NCBI GenBank assembly: GCA_020634515.1
Contig: JACKBL010000002.1
Coordinates: 310,001-374,000, forward strand
Length of the DNA: 64,000 nt
From: Ardenticatenales bacterium
GTDB taxonomy: Bacteria > Chloroflexota > Anaerolineae > Promineifilales > Promineifilaceae
Reading direction: 5' to 3'
Part shown: positions 17,123 to 25,285 of the stretch, one piece after another
Numbering within the stretch: the stretch's first letter is position 1
Layout of the letters: every line of letters begins with the position of its first letter
Notes under the pieces: model-generated
What the model was told of the DNA's origin: nothing
Seen by the model: the letters and a program-made list of their open reading frames with translations, nothing else
Database searches by the model: none
Program-made: the position numbers and the translations under genes

Positions 17123-18133
17123 ATGTGTTTTTACAAGTATTGGAGTCAATCAAGGCAGGTGCGGATTTTTCTGCTGCTGTTGCTGGTATTGGCGTTTACG
17201 CAGGTAACTTTGTCGCATGTATCGGCTGATCAGGTCGGTAGCAGTTTGCAACCAGATACCATTGTCTCCAGCGATGGGCTGGTTTTTTCGGCAGAGCAGT
17301 TTTTAGGTCAGGTGGATGGCGCTTCTTCGACGGCTTTTCAGCCCAGTTTTGTTGGACAGGGATCAACTGTTCCCGTTGCACCAACGGTGGACGATGACGT
17401 CAATGTAAACACGCCCCCGATGCTTGGTCCCCTTCCAGGATCGGTGATTGGGCCAGATGGGCGCACCAAAGTGACCGCAACGACCACCTATCCATACCGA
17501 GCTATCGCTTACCTCAGCGTGAAGTTTCCCAACGGCGGCACTTACGGCTGCTCTGGTTGGTTTATCGGTTCACGGACGGTGGCTACTGCCGGACATTGCG
17601 TTTATTATGCCTCCTACGGCGGTTGGGCAACAAGCGTAACCGCGTATCCGGGGAAAAATGGGAGCAGTAATCCATATGGAAGCTCAACCAAGTATCGCCT
17701 GTTCTCAGTTACCGGTTGGACGCAAAATGGAAACTGGGATTATGATTATGGCGCTATCCAACTCAATTCCGCTTTGGGTGATACCGTCGGTTGGTTTGGT
17801 TTCCGCTGGCAAAGCAGCAATACATTTTCTGGTTCTTACACAGTGACCGGCTATCCTGGCGACAAACCATATGGTACGATGTGGACTATGTCAGATAATC
17901 CTGGCATTCGGGGCGTCAACACTTACCATCTGTTCTATCAGATCGACACCTACGGTGGACAGAGTGGTTCCCCCGTATATCACAACTACAGCGCCAGTTG
18001 CAATCCCTGTTCGGTCGCTATTCATTCCTATGGCGTCGGTCAGAATCCGTACCCACAATACAACAGTGGGACCCGCATTCGCGAAGCGGTCTTCAACAAC
18101 CTGCTTAGTTGGAAAAACTATCCCTATCCCTAA
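17123..18133 (+). CDS. Secreted V8/trypsin-like serine protease (S1B type)
   Basis: 336 residues; ATG 17123 follows a strong AAGGAGG. A membrane helix (about residues 14-33) acts as a signal peptide and is followed by a ~75-residue pro-like region. The protease domain carries a readable triad: TAGHC (His158), DYGAI (Asp208) and GGQSGSP (Ser281), in the order and spacing of glutamyl endopeptidase/V8-like enzymes. The protein is rich in Gly, Ser, Tyr and Asn. Base composition is visibly lower in G+C than neighbouring genes and the iterated TGCCGGCA octamer is absent, as in the next gene, which hints at acquisition by transfer. A strong hairpin follows the stop codon. Confidence 0.87.
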   Translation: MCFYKYWSQSRQVRIFLLLLLVLAFTQVTLSHVSADQVGSSLQPDTIVSSDGLVFSAEQFLGQVDGASSTAFQPSFVGQGSTVPVAPTVDDDVNVNTPPMLGPLPGSVIGPDGRTKVTATTTYPYRAIAYLSVKFPNGGTYGCSGWFIGSRTVATAGHCVYYASYGGWATSVTAYPGKNGSSNPYGSSTKYRLFSVTGWTQNGNWDYDYGAIQLNSALGDTVGWFGFRWQSSNTFSGSYTVTGYPGDKPYGTMWTMSDNPGIRGVNTYHLFYQIDTYGGQSGSPVYHNYSASCNPCSVAIHSYGVGQNPYPQYNSGTRIREAVFNNLLSWKNYPYP

Positions 18134-18164
18134 CTAACCAGCGTTGGATTGGAATTATAGAGGT

Positions 18165-18199
18165 CTTGGCCCGGCTGTCGTTCACGGAGCCGGGCCAAG
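18165..18199 (+). terminator. Rho-independent terminator after protease gene
   Basis: CTTGGCCCGGCT pairs perfectly with AGCCGGGCCAAG (12 bp, 11-base loop) and is followed by TCTTTTGTCGTTT. It lies 31 bases past the protease stop and before the lipoprotein gene, so the two are probably separate transcripts or only partly coupled. Confidence 0.75.
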
Positions 18200-18256
18200 T
18201 CTTTTGTCGTTTGGGGCAAAGCCACAGATTTTGCAGTATATATATAGGATTCCAAT

Positions 18257-18688
18257 ATGCAAAGAACAAAAACGTTTCATCTATTGTTGCGCGTGGTGCT
18301 TCTGGGGGTAATCGGCTCCTACTTGTGGGGATGCAGCAGTAGCAGCGAACCACAGCCCGCTGCGCCACAATCAACCTCCCCAGCGGATCAGCCTTTGACG
18401 AATGAGGACATCGTGTCGCCGGCTAACGTTCAGATGAGCCAGGTGACGGGACGTGTACTTGATGCCGCAGGCACTCCTGTATTTGAAGCCCAGGTCTTTG
18501 CCGTGGGCATCGGTGCGCCAGAAATGATGGCGATTACGGATGAAAAGGGTGGTTACATCTGGGCATTGCCAACCGGCGTTTTCACCATGACGGCGCAGAA
18601 GGAAGGTTATGTCTCCCAGACCGAGGAAATCGAATTAGAAAACAGCGAGTCATTGACGTTGGATTTTGTGCTACAAAAGGAGCCGTGA
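18257..18688 (+). CDS. Small lipoprotein with carboxypeptidase-regulatory-like domain
   Basis: 143 residues from ATG 18257. The signal peptide ends in a lipobox-like YLWGC, followed by a Ser/Pro/Gln-rich linker (27-55). Residues about 60-140 read VTGRVLDAAGTPVFEAQV..TDEKGGYIWALPTGVFTMTAQKEGY, the pattern of the CarboxypepD_reg beta-sandwich used as an add-on domain in many surface proteins. No enzymatic residues are seen. It probably sits on the outer face of the membrane and may interact with the protease encoded upstream; that partnership is only inferred from adjacency and shared lower G+C content. Confidence 0.72.
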   Translation: MQRTKTFHLLLRVVLLGVIGSYLWGCSSSSEPQPAAPQSTSPADQPLTNEDIVSPANVQMSQVTGRVLDAAGTPVFEAQVFAVGIGAPEMMAITDEKGGYIWALPTGVFTMTAQKEGYVSQTEEIELENSESLTLDFVLQKEP

Positions 18689-18801
18689 CCCACTCTTGAG
18701 ATCATGCGGTTCCGTGGACGGCGATGTTACGGGCGCGTTCGTTTACAAGCGCTTCGCTCAGGAGACAGCACGCGCCGCGGCGCACCACCTTAAATGACAA
18801 C

Positions 18802-18858
18802 ATCTTCCCGGAAACTGCTCCCCAGGACTATTATCCGTGAATGAGCTTCCGGGAAGAT
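18802..18858. repeat. Family C inverted repeat
   Basis: ATCTTCCCGGAA on the left and GAGCTTCCGGGAAGAT on the right, 30-odd bases apart, with ATCCGTGAATGAG in the spacer recalling CACGGATGATGG of the copies near 7 kb. Confidence 0.7.
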
Positions 18859-19082
18859 TATTTTCAGTGGAGTTAAGGATGTGCCGGAACGGTTATTGCT
18901 TGCCGGATTATCCGAAGGTTAATTACCCAGGTGATGCCTTGTTTGCCTCGTCTCTGAAGTAAGGTGTAGGGCAATTCGGCAACGGGTGTGGTATGGCAAG
19001 GGGGGTCCGATTTGGAAAATCGGACTACGGGTGGGTGATGTCCGGTTTTGGAATTCTTGTGTGCGGAAGGGGGGGCGATTTG

Positions 19083-19225
19083 GGAAAGGGTGTGTTTCAC
19101 TTCAGATGACTGTTGCTTGCTGTAGGGCAATTCGCTGAATTGTCCTCCGCCGTGAAGGGACAATTTAGGCGAATTGTCCTACGGCGCGGGCAGCCTGAGC
19201 AACCCATTTGAAACACACCCTTTGG
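19083..19225. mobile_element. Family D MITE-like element, copy 2
   Basis: Same unit as 7171-7314, ending AAACACACCCTTTGG, with a slightly changed left end (GGAAAGGGTGTGTTT). The internal palindrome ACAATTCGCTGAATTGT and the block CCTACGGCGCGGGCAGCCTG are retained. Outer flanks are CGATTT and AAATCGG, that is, split halves of a family E hairpin. Confidence 0.72.
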
Positions 19226-19290
19226 TAAATCGGAATACAAAGGGTTGTCCCATTTTCTAAATGGGACCCTGGGTCGTTGGTGTCCGATTT

Positions 19291-19434
19291 GGAAGAGGGT
19301 GTGCTTCATTTCCGTTGCCTGTTGCTTGCTGTCGGACAATTCGCTGGATTGTCCTCCGCCGTGAAGGGACAATTTAGGCAAATTGTCCTACGGCGCGGGC
19401 AGCCTGAGCAACCCATTTGAAACACACCCTTTGG
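19291..19434. mobile_element. Family D MITE-like element, copy 3
   Basis: The left end is GGAAGAGGGTGTGCTTC, the right end AAACACACCCTTTGG. It is flanked on both sides by GTCCGATTT and AAAATCGGAC, so the whole appears to sit inside a family E hairpin. Internal sequence is nearly identical to copies 1 and 2. Confidence 0.72.
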
Positions 19435-19501
19435 AAAATCGGACTGTATCGTTGTGTGGCGGCAGATTACAAGAATCTCCCAGGGTTTTGTCATCTTGGT
19501 C

Positions 19502-22252
19502 TCAGGGGGCGGGGTGGAGGCGGATGGTGAGGGTTTCGTAGGGGGCGAGGGAGATGCGCAGGGGGTTGATGGGTAGGGGGTGGGCGTTGGCGCGTTGTTC
19601 GGTGAGGCCGTTGCTTTCGGCCCAGTCCACGGCGAAGGGCAGTGTTACGGTCACGTCGGTGGCGGGTTGGCCGCCGATCTCTTGCAGGCGCAGGATGAGG
19701 TGGCTGCCGTCGGGGTTCTCAAATTCCGCCCGCTTGAGGGTGAGCGCGGCCACGTTCGGCTGGCTCGCCTGGAGCAGCGACCCCGTGGGGCCGGGGAGCG
19801 GACCCGCCTGCGCCTGGGTGATGAGGGCGAGTTGCAGCGGTGCGTTGTAGGCGGCGCTGAATTGGGCAGCGGCGGCGGCGGCAAAGCCATCGGGTGAGGA
19901 GGTGAGAGCGAAATGGGAGGTGTAGACGCGCGGCGCGCCTGGCTCCCAGGTGGGGAAATCGATCCACCCCTGGTCTGTGGTGTCCGTGCCATCCTGGCGC
20001 ACGAAGATAACGTGGAAGAGGATGGGGGTCTCCGGTTCGTTCGCGTTCCACATGGGGATGGAGCCGAAGTTCGCCAGGTAGACCTCGCGGCTGGCGACGG
20101 TGACGCCAAAGCCATCGGCGGCGCGCAGGTAGCTGCCGTCACGGATGACGCGGCTGTTGTGGCTTGTGCCGGCAATCCAGTCAACCTGCGGACTGGGCCA
20201 ACCATTGGGTCCCTGGAACCGCCCGGTGAAGCCGCTTTCCCCCAGGGCGAAGGGCATGGCGGCGTAGTAGTACCAGGCGAGCGTTTCCTGGTCGGCGTAA
20301 TCGGTGCGGTCGTGGTCAATGGTGTTGCGGATTTCCACGCGGGGCACGTCGTTGAGCAGCGTGATCACTGTTTCGCTGATGGGGAAGGCGGCGTGGACGA
20401 TGGTTAGCTCGCTCTGCACGGGGCCGCCGCTGACCGTCACCGTCACCGCGCCCGTGGGAACCGGCTCCCAGTCGCCCCAGACGACGGCGTTCCCCTGGTC
20501 GGCGCGCAGCAGTTGGTTAAAGCCCATTTCCGCGCTATCGTCCACCAGTTCGCGCCCGTTCACCTTGTCGTAGATGCTGAGAATGTTCCCCGTGGCCTCG
20601 TCTACCGTGATGCGATAGGCGTTGTTTTCGATCTCGTTGCCGGCACGGATGGAGGTGGGCGGGGGGGCGGTCGCTTCCGTGTCGGGGGCGAAGCCGTAGA
20701 GACGGTAGCCGAAGGCGGGCACGTTTTGGGCCAGGAAGAGGAGGGATTGCCCGTCGGCGCTCCCTTGCAGCGTCACGGGTTGGCCCGTTTCCAGGTCAAT
20801 GAGGGGGGCGCGGCTGCCACCGGGGGCGGCCAGTTCTTGCCATTGGGCGTAGGGAAGGGTGACGCGGTCGGTGCGCGGCCAGGAGAGGCCGTTGTAGACG
20901 ACGAGGGCGGGCTGCGGGGTCTGGATGTTTTGCGCCAGACCGGTCAGGCCACGCCGCAGCAGGGCTTGCGTCGTGTCGTAGGCGCGGGTGGAGCGGTCGA
21001 AGAACCAGACATCGTTGGTTTCAATTTCCGCCGCCGTGAGTTCAAAGCCGCCGCCGGGGCCGCTGTGTTCATCCTGGATGATGAGGTCGCGGTAGGTGCG
21101 GCGGAAGAGGCTTTGCGGGTAGGCGGCGGTTCCGTTTAGCCCGGCACGCACGGCGGACAGGGTTTCCGCCTGGGGCAGGGCGTTCTTCGTCCAGCGGTTC
21201 TGGGCGATGGTGACGGGGTAGCGCATGTCATTGTTTTCCCACAGCCCGGACCAGTCGCCGCTGTAGGTGGTGAAGGCGTCTTCGCCGTATTGCTGGCGCA
21301 TGTGGTCGAAGAATTGGCTGGGGGTGGCGACGACGATCTGGGGCCAGGTGTGTTCGGCGTTCCACTGGGCGACATTGTTGAGGCCGTTGCCAATCATGGC
21401 GCCGGGTCCGTCATTGTCGAAGCCGATGAGGGCGATGACGGCGTCGTAGGGGTAGCCGCCGTTTTCGTAGGCGTCAATGAACTGTTGGGTGGCGTCGGCC
21501 ATGTCGGGGTAGTTGTGGGTGAAGCCCCAGTAGAACAGGCCTTCGGCGTAGCTTTTGACGCTGACCCAGGTGAGGACTTTGCTGCCGTCTACGCCCTGCC
21601 AGTTGAAGATGTAGTCGCTGATGGGGATGTCTGGCCGTCCGCCGAATGTGGTGTTGATGCCGGCAACTAAATTCCTTACGCCACTCTTCCGCAACACCTG
21701 CGGCAGCGCCCAGGATGAGCCGGGTACATCATTGGACATCGCCGTGTCCAGGTCGAGATTCCAGGCCGTTTCGTATTGGCGCGCCGTGTAGAGGAAGCGG
21801 TTGAACCCCTCGCTGCCCATGCGTCCCTGGTGCATGTTGGCATAGCCGGCCATTAGCTCAATTTTGCCCTGGTCGATCAGGCCGCGCAGGCGTTGCACCT
21901 GCTGCGGATCACTCGTTTGCGCCAGCCACTGGTCAAGCTGCCACAGGTTTTCCACCGTCCAGCGGTAGGTGGGGTACTGTTCGGCGTAGTCCATGGCCTC
22001 GTCCAGGTACTGTTTTTCCAGGGGGATGAGGTCGGGCACGGTGATGTCGTAGCCGATGTCCAGGTGGGAGAGGGGGACGACGTAGATGGTGTGGAGGGTG
22101 TCGTCGGCGATGGTGGCCGGCGGGAGCGTCTGCCGCGCCGGTAGGGGGGCGTCGTGGCCGCTGGCGACGCGGGTGGCGGCCAGGATGAGGCAGGCGAGAC
22201 CGGTGAGGAGGAGGAGGGCGAGTCGATGGGGGCGCGCGGGGAGGAGGAACAT
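19502..22252 (-). CDS. Secreted glycoside hydrolase family 38 (alpha-mannosidase-like)
   Basis: 916 residues; ATG 22252 has AGGAG at 9 bases. A signal peptide (about 1-32) suggests export. The N-terminal catalytic domain shows the metal-binding VPLSHLDIGYD (His63, Asp65) and the nucleophile region SNDVPGSSWALP (Asp175), typical of GH38. A middle helical domain and C-terminal beta-sandwich domains (about 480-916) follow. GH38 enzymes release alpha-linked mannose from glycans; an exported bacterial member could trim environmental glycoproteins or polysaccharides. Exact linkage specificity cannot be read. It is divergent from the AsnC-type regulator with 234 bp between. Confidence 0.88.
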   Translation of the reverse strand: MFLLPARPHRLALLLLTGLACLILAATRVASGHDAPLPARQTLPPATIADDTLHTIYVVPLSHLDIGYDITVPDLIPLEKQYLDEAMDYAEQYPTYRWTVENLWQLDQWLAQTSDPQQVQRLRGLIDQGKIELMAGYANMHQGRMGSEGFNRFLYTARQYETAWNLDLDTAMSNDVPGSSWALPQVLRKSGVRNLVAGINTTFGGRPDIPISDYIFNWQGVDGSKVLTWVSVKSYAEGLFYWGFTHNYPDMADATQQFIDAYENGGYPYDAVIALIGFDNDGPGAMIGNGLNNVAQWNAEHTWPQIVVATPSQFFDHMRQQYGEDAFTTYSGDWSGLWENNDMRYPVTIAQNRWTKNALPQAETLSAVRAGLNGTAAYPQSLFRRTYRDLIIQDEHSGPGGGFELTAAEIETNDVWFFDRSTRAYDTTQALLRRGLTGLAQNIQTPQPALVVYNGLSWPRTDRVTLPYAQWQELAAPGGSRAPLIDLETGQPVTLQGSADGQSLLFLAQNVPAFGYRLYGFAPDTEATAPPPTSIRAGNEIENNAYRITVDEATGNILSIYDKVNGRELVDDSAEMGFNQLLRADQGNAVVWGDWEPVPTGAVTVTVSGGPVQSELTIVHAAFPISETVITLLNDVPRVEIRNTIDHDRTDYADQETLAWYYYAAMPFALGESGFTGRFQGPNGWPSPQVDWIAGTSHNSRVIRDGSYLRAADGFGVTVASREVYLANFGSIPMWNANEPETPILFHVIFVRQDGTDTTDQGWIDFPTWEPGAPRVYTSHFALTSSPDGFAAAAAAQFSAAYNAPLQLALITQAQAGPLPGPTGSLLQASQPNVAALTLKRAEFENPDGSHLILRLQEIGGQPATDVTVTLPFAVDWAESNGLTEQRANAHPLPINPLRISLAPYETLTIRLHPAP

Positions 22253-22431
22253 GGTGGGGACTCCTGTGCAGGTTTTCCGGCATTGTATTCTCTTCCGTGG
22301 TGGTTGACCAGTGTGCCGGCATTTTCCCCAGTACAGCCCGGATTGATGCCGGCTTTGGATTCTTTTGTCAGCCGCGCCCTCACTCGTCGTTTCGGGAATG
22401 ATATAAGGGAAAATGCCGGCATTGATTTATA

Positions 22432-22463
22432 TTATTCGTCATATATGATATAATGACGAATAA
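22432..22463 (+). promoter_or_regulatory. Palindromic operator over -10 box of lrp-type gene
   Basis: Perfect 11-bp arms TTATTCGTCAT (22432-22442) and ATGACGAATAA (22453-22463) flank an AT-rich loop. TATAAT at 22449-22454 lies within the palindrome, so binding would block the polymerase. The site is just upstream of the regulator gene and is a good candidate for autoregulation. Confidence 0.65.
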
Positions 22464-22486
22464 ATATTGACTAAAGGAGTCGAAAA

Positions 22487-22969
22487 ATGTTAGAATATTC
22501 GCAAATTCATGGTCTGGACGAAATAGACAAGGCGATTCTAACCTTGCTGCAAAACGAAGGTCGCTTGAGCAACGCCGAACTGGCGCGACGCATCAATCTT
22601 TCTCCGCCGGCTACGCACAGCCGCCTGAAGCGGTTGGAGGATGCCGGCATCATCCGTGGCTACGCGGCCATTGTTGACCGTGAGCAACTTGGTTATGACA
22701 TGCTTTGTTTCGTCAATGTGCGTATGCAGCTTCACCAGTTTGAAGCCATTGCCCACTTCAAGGAAACCATCCGCGGTATGCCGGAAGTGTTGGAATGCCA
22801 TCACATCACGGGGGAGTATGACTACTTGTTGAAAGTGGTGGTGCATGGACGCAAAGACCTGGAACGTTTTATCGTCGATAAGATTACGCCTATCCCCGGC
22901 GTGGCCCGTATCTACACCAGCCTGGTGCTGACGGAGATCAAAACGACAGTGGCTGTACCACTGCCATGA
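22487..22969 (+). CDS. Lrp/AsnC family transcriptional regulator
   Basis: 160 residues; ATG 22487 is preceded by AAAGGAG. The N-terminal winged HTH (LDEIDKAILTLLQNEGRLSN.., about 9-60) is typical, with recognition helix SPPATHSRLKRLED. The C-terminal RAM/AsnC ligand domain (about 70-150) includes EVLECHHITGEYDYLLKVVV. Such proteins sense amino acids as dimers or octamers. The next gene, 97 bp downstream, is a Cys/Met-metabolism PLP enzyme, so this is probably a local regulator of sulfur amino acid breakdown or synthesis. A perfect palindrome covers its own -10 region. Confidence 0.92.
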   Translation: MLEYSQIHGLDEIDKAILTLLQNEGRLSNAELARRINLSPPATHSRLKRLEDAGIIRGYAAIVDREQLGYDMLCFVNVRMQLHQFEAIAHFKETIRGMPEVLECHHITGEYDYLLKVVVHGRKDLERFIVDKITPIPGVARIYTSLVLTEIKTTVAVPLP

Positions 22970-23065
22970 TGACCGCGAAGACACGGCGGGGACCGGTCAA
23001 GTTGCGATGTGAAGACCCATGATTGGCGTAGGAATGCCAACCCTGATTCTCGGAAGGAGACTCCC

Positions 23066-24541
23066 ATGAATGAATTTGCCTATTCCCCCGGCGTTGCTGC
23101 GTATGTTCAGCGCGGCCAGGAGATGACTGCGGCTGAAGAAACACGACGGGCGCATATGCGGCGGATGAGATTTGATACCATTGCCGTGCATGGCCTCTAT
23201 GGAATGGAGGCCGCCCTCGCCAACCAGGGTAGCATCATCGAACCGGGCTACCTGAGCGCGGCGCAGCATTTCGAGAACAGCGACCACATGGAAGCGGCGC
23301 TCGCCTACCTGATGCCTTCGTGGACCTACAGCCGCATTGCCAATCCGACCACGCACTATCTGGAGGAGACGCTGGCTCTGCTGGAGGGATATGGTTTTGA
23401 GGGAGAGGTCAGCGCCCTGGTAACGGCTTCCGGTATGGCTGCCGTGTTTATGGCGACGCACCCTTTTCTGGCGCGCGATGGCGTGCTGACACGGCCCAAC
23501 ATCGTCGTCAGCGCCAAATGTTATGGCGGTAGCTACATGCTGTTTCAGCAGCGTTATGGCGTGGAACGGGGTGTTGAGGTGCGATGGGTGCGGGATCCGC
23601 TGGACATGGCTGAATGGGAGAGCCATATTGATGAGGAGACTCGTTTTGTCTACGGGGAGATGCCCAGTAATCCCAGTCTGGCGGTGATGGACATCCCGGG
23701 CCTGGCGGAACTGGCGCACGCCCACGGCCTGCCGCTGATCGTAGATAGCACCGTGGCCTCGCCCGCTTTGTTACGCCCCTTGAGCCTGGGGGCGGATATC
23801 GTGATCCATTCGGTAAGCAAGAGCATGGCGGCCAGCGGTTTTGCCATCGCCGGCGCGGTGATTGCTCGCCATGAGATACCCAGCCGCGTGGGACCGGACG
23901 ACATGCGTCGGAATTTTGCCACGTACTTGAAGCTGTTGCCTTTCCGCGATCAGGGACCCGGCCTGAGTCCGTTTAATGCGCTGATGATTCTCAATGATTT
24001 GCGCACGCTGCGCAGCCGCATGGATATTCTCAGCCGACATACGATGCAGGTGGCGGATTTCTTGCAGCGGCATCCGGGCGTGGAGGCTGTATTTTATCCT
24101 GGCCTGGAGGAGGTGCGTGGTCATGACACGGCAGCGCGCGTCATGTGGCTGGCGGACGGGGAGGATGATTACGGCGTTCCCGTGAATCGGTTTGGTCACT
24201 TGATGGGCTTTACGGTGCGTGGTGGGGCGGCGGCGGCGCGGGCGGTGTTTGACCGCCTGGAACTTATCTGGCGAGCAACGGATCTAGGCCGGATTAAGAG
24301 CGTGGCAACGATTCCGGCTATTTCTACGCACCAGCAGCAGGGGGAGGAGGGGCGAGAATTAGCGCAGCTTCCGCGGAATCTGGTTCGTTTGAGCGTGGGC
24401 GGGGAACACCCGGGTGATGTGATTGCGGACCTGGAACAGGCATTGGATGGAGCGGCGCGAACCTTTGCTGTTGCCGCACGAAGCGGCGGACAGAAACGAG
24501 ACGTTTTGTCGGAAATGCCTTTCCCAGAAGGGGTCAATTAG
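23066..24541 (+). CDS. Cys/Met metabolism PLP-dependent enzyme (methionine gamma-lyase-like)
   Basis: 491 residues from ATG 23066, chosen for GGAAGGAG 6 bases upstream; an earlier ATG at 23009 lacks this. The fold-type I motifs are clear: YSRIANPTTHYLEE, the cofactor-contacting SGMAAVFMA, and the Schiff-base lysine in HSVSKSMAASG (Lys252). The family includes methionine gamma-lyase, cystathionine gamma-synthase/lyase and O-acetylhomoserine sulfhydrylase. Neighbourhood with an Lrp-type regulator favours a methionine gamma-lyase or related lyase, but the exact reaction cannot be fixed. At 491 residues it is longer than the usual ~400, with an N-terminal extension of about 50 residues. Confidence 0.85.
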   Translation: MNEFAYSPGVAAYVQRGQEMTAAEETRRAHMRRMRFDTIAVHGLYGMEAALANQGSIIEPGYLSAAQHFENSDHMEAALAYLMPSWTYSRIANPTTHYLEETLALLEGYGFEGEVSALVTASGMAAVFMATHPFLARDGVLTRPNIVVSAKCYGGSYMLFQQRYGVERGVEVRWVRDPLDMAEWESHIDEETRFVYGEMPSNPSLAVMDIPGLAELAHAHGLPLIVDSTVASPALLRPLSLGADIVIHSVSKSMAASGFAIAGAVIARHEIPSRVGPDDMRRNFATYLKLLPFRDQGPGLSPFNALMILNDLRTLRSRMDILSRHTMQVADFLQRHPGVEAVFYPGLEEVRGHDTAARVMWLADGEDDYGVPVNRFGHLMGFTVRGGAAAARAVFDRLELIWRATDLGRIKSVATIPAISTHQQQGEEGRELAQLPRNLVRLSVGGEHPGDVIADLEQALDGAARTFAVAARSGGQKRDVLSEMPFPEGVN

Positions 24542-24653
24542 GACTGACGATGAAATAAGATATGGAATTGCATTGTCAGTTTGAAGGAGCGACAAGGAAA
24601 TGACTTCGTCATCTTATTTGATTTCCGCTCCTTGATGTGCTGGAAGGGTCATA

Positions 24654-24684
24654 GATTGGTTCATTCTCCCAGAATGAACCAATC
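24654..24684. terminator. Hairpin between convergent genes (family B short form)
   Basis: GATTGGTTCATTC / GAATGAACCAATC, almost identical to the hairpin at 4787-4817. It lies between the PLP enzyme and the convergent small membrane protein, as expected for a bidirectional terminator. Confidence 0.65.
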
Positions 24685-24740
24685 TTTGGGGGAACTAAAT
24701 TCTGGTACGATTCCTTGGGGAGGTGATCGCACGAAAATCC

Positions 24741-25133
24741 TTAACCAGCCTCCTGGCGGCTGAAGAACGTGAGCAGACTGCCCAACCCGATAATGATCAG
24801 GAAGATAGGCCAGACAACGCCCCAGTTGAGGTTGAGGAGGAAGACGATGGCCGTGGCCAGGATGACTAACCCCCAGGTGAGGCCATTGCGGCCGCGGTGG
24901 GTAAGGTGGCCGTTGGTACGATAGTCGTTCCAGGCGGAACTTAAATTGCTGACGGCGGGGATAAGAATGAACAGCGCCCACCAGTTTTGCAGTACGACCC
25001 CCCCGTAGTTGCCCAGCAGAAAAATGATCCCTAGAAGCACCAGGATGCCGCCAACGAGCCAGTTGGAATCACGTTGACGGCGTTCGCGTCCTTGTTGCTC
25101 TTCATGCTTGAGTGTGTTGACGTCTTCGTCCAT
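24741..25133 (-). CDS. Small membrane protein, LiaF-TM-like domain
   Basis: 130 residues from ATG 25133 with GGAGG upstream; the longer open frame would run into the neighbouring gene's coding region. A charged N-terminus (EEQQGRERRQRDSN) is followed by four hydrophobic segments: GGILVLLGIIFLLGN, NWWALFILIPAV, GLVILATAIVFLLNL and WPIFLIIIGLGSLLTFF. This pattern matches the transmembrane domain found in LiaF-like and DUF5668-type proteins. Function is unknown; such proteins are often linked to envelope stress sensing. A second protein of this general kind is at 36017-36529. Confidence 0.65.
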   Translation of the reverse strand: MDEDVNTLKHEEQQGRERRQRDSNWLVGGILVLLGIIFLLGNYGGVVLQNWWALFILIPAVSNLSSAWNDYRTNGHLTHRGRNGLTWGLVILATAIVFLLNLNWGVVWPIFLIIIGLGSLLTFFSRQEAG

Positions 25134-25285
25134 TGTTTTTCCTCCCGCGGAGATAGGGGTCGCGGAGAAGCAGAGGGAATTGTTCTCTTTGACCTGGATA
25201 TTTGTGGCTGTGGATTGGTCACGCCTTCCTATACGCGCCGGGACGTGGACGGTTGCGGAAAATATCGGGCCACTGTCGGAGATTC

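Larger units (their letters stand above)
18689..19501. other. Long non-coding stretch made of dispersed repeats
   Basis: No convincing gene. Contents in order: a family C pair (18802-18858), a GTAGGGCAATTCGG/family E unit (about 18965-19025), a family D element (19083-19225), a family E variant hairpin (19247-19267) and another family D element (19291-19434). Confidence 0.75.

Noticed and set aside
19097..19494. Minus-strand frames encoding GCSGCPRRRTI..CPFTAEDN repeats
   Set aside because: They come from the family D elements; the same peptide appears at each copy because the DNA repeat is conserved.
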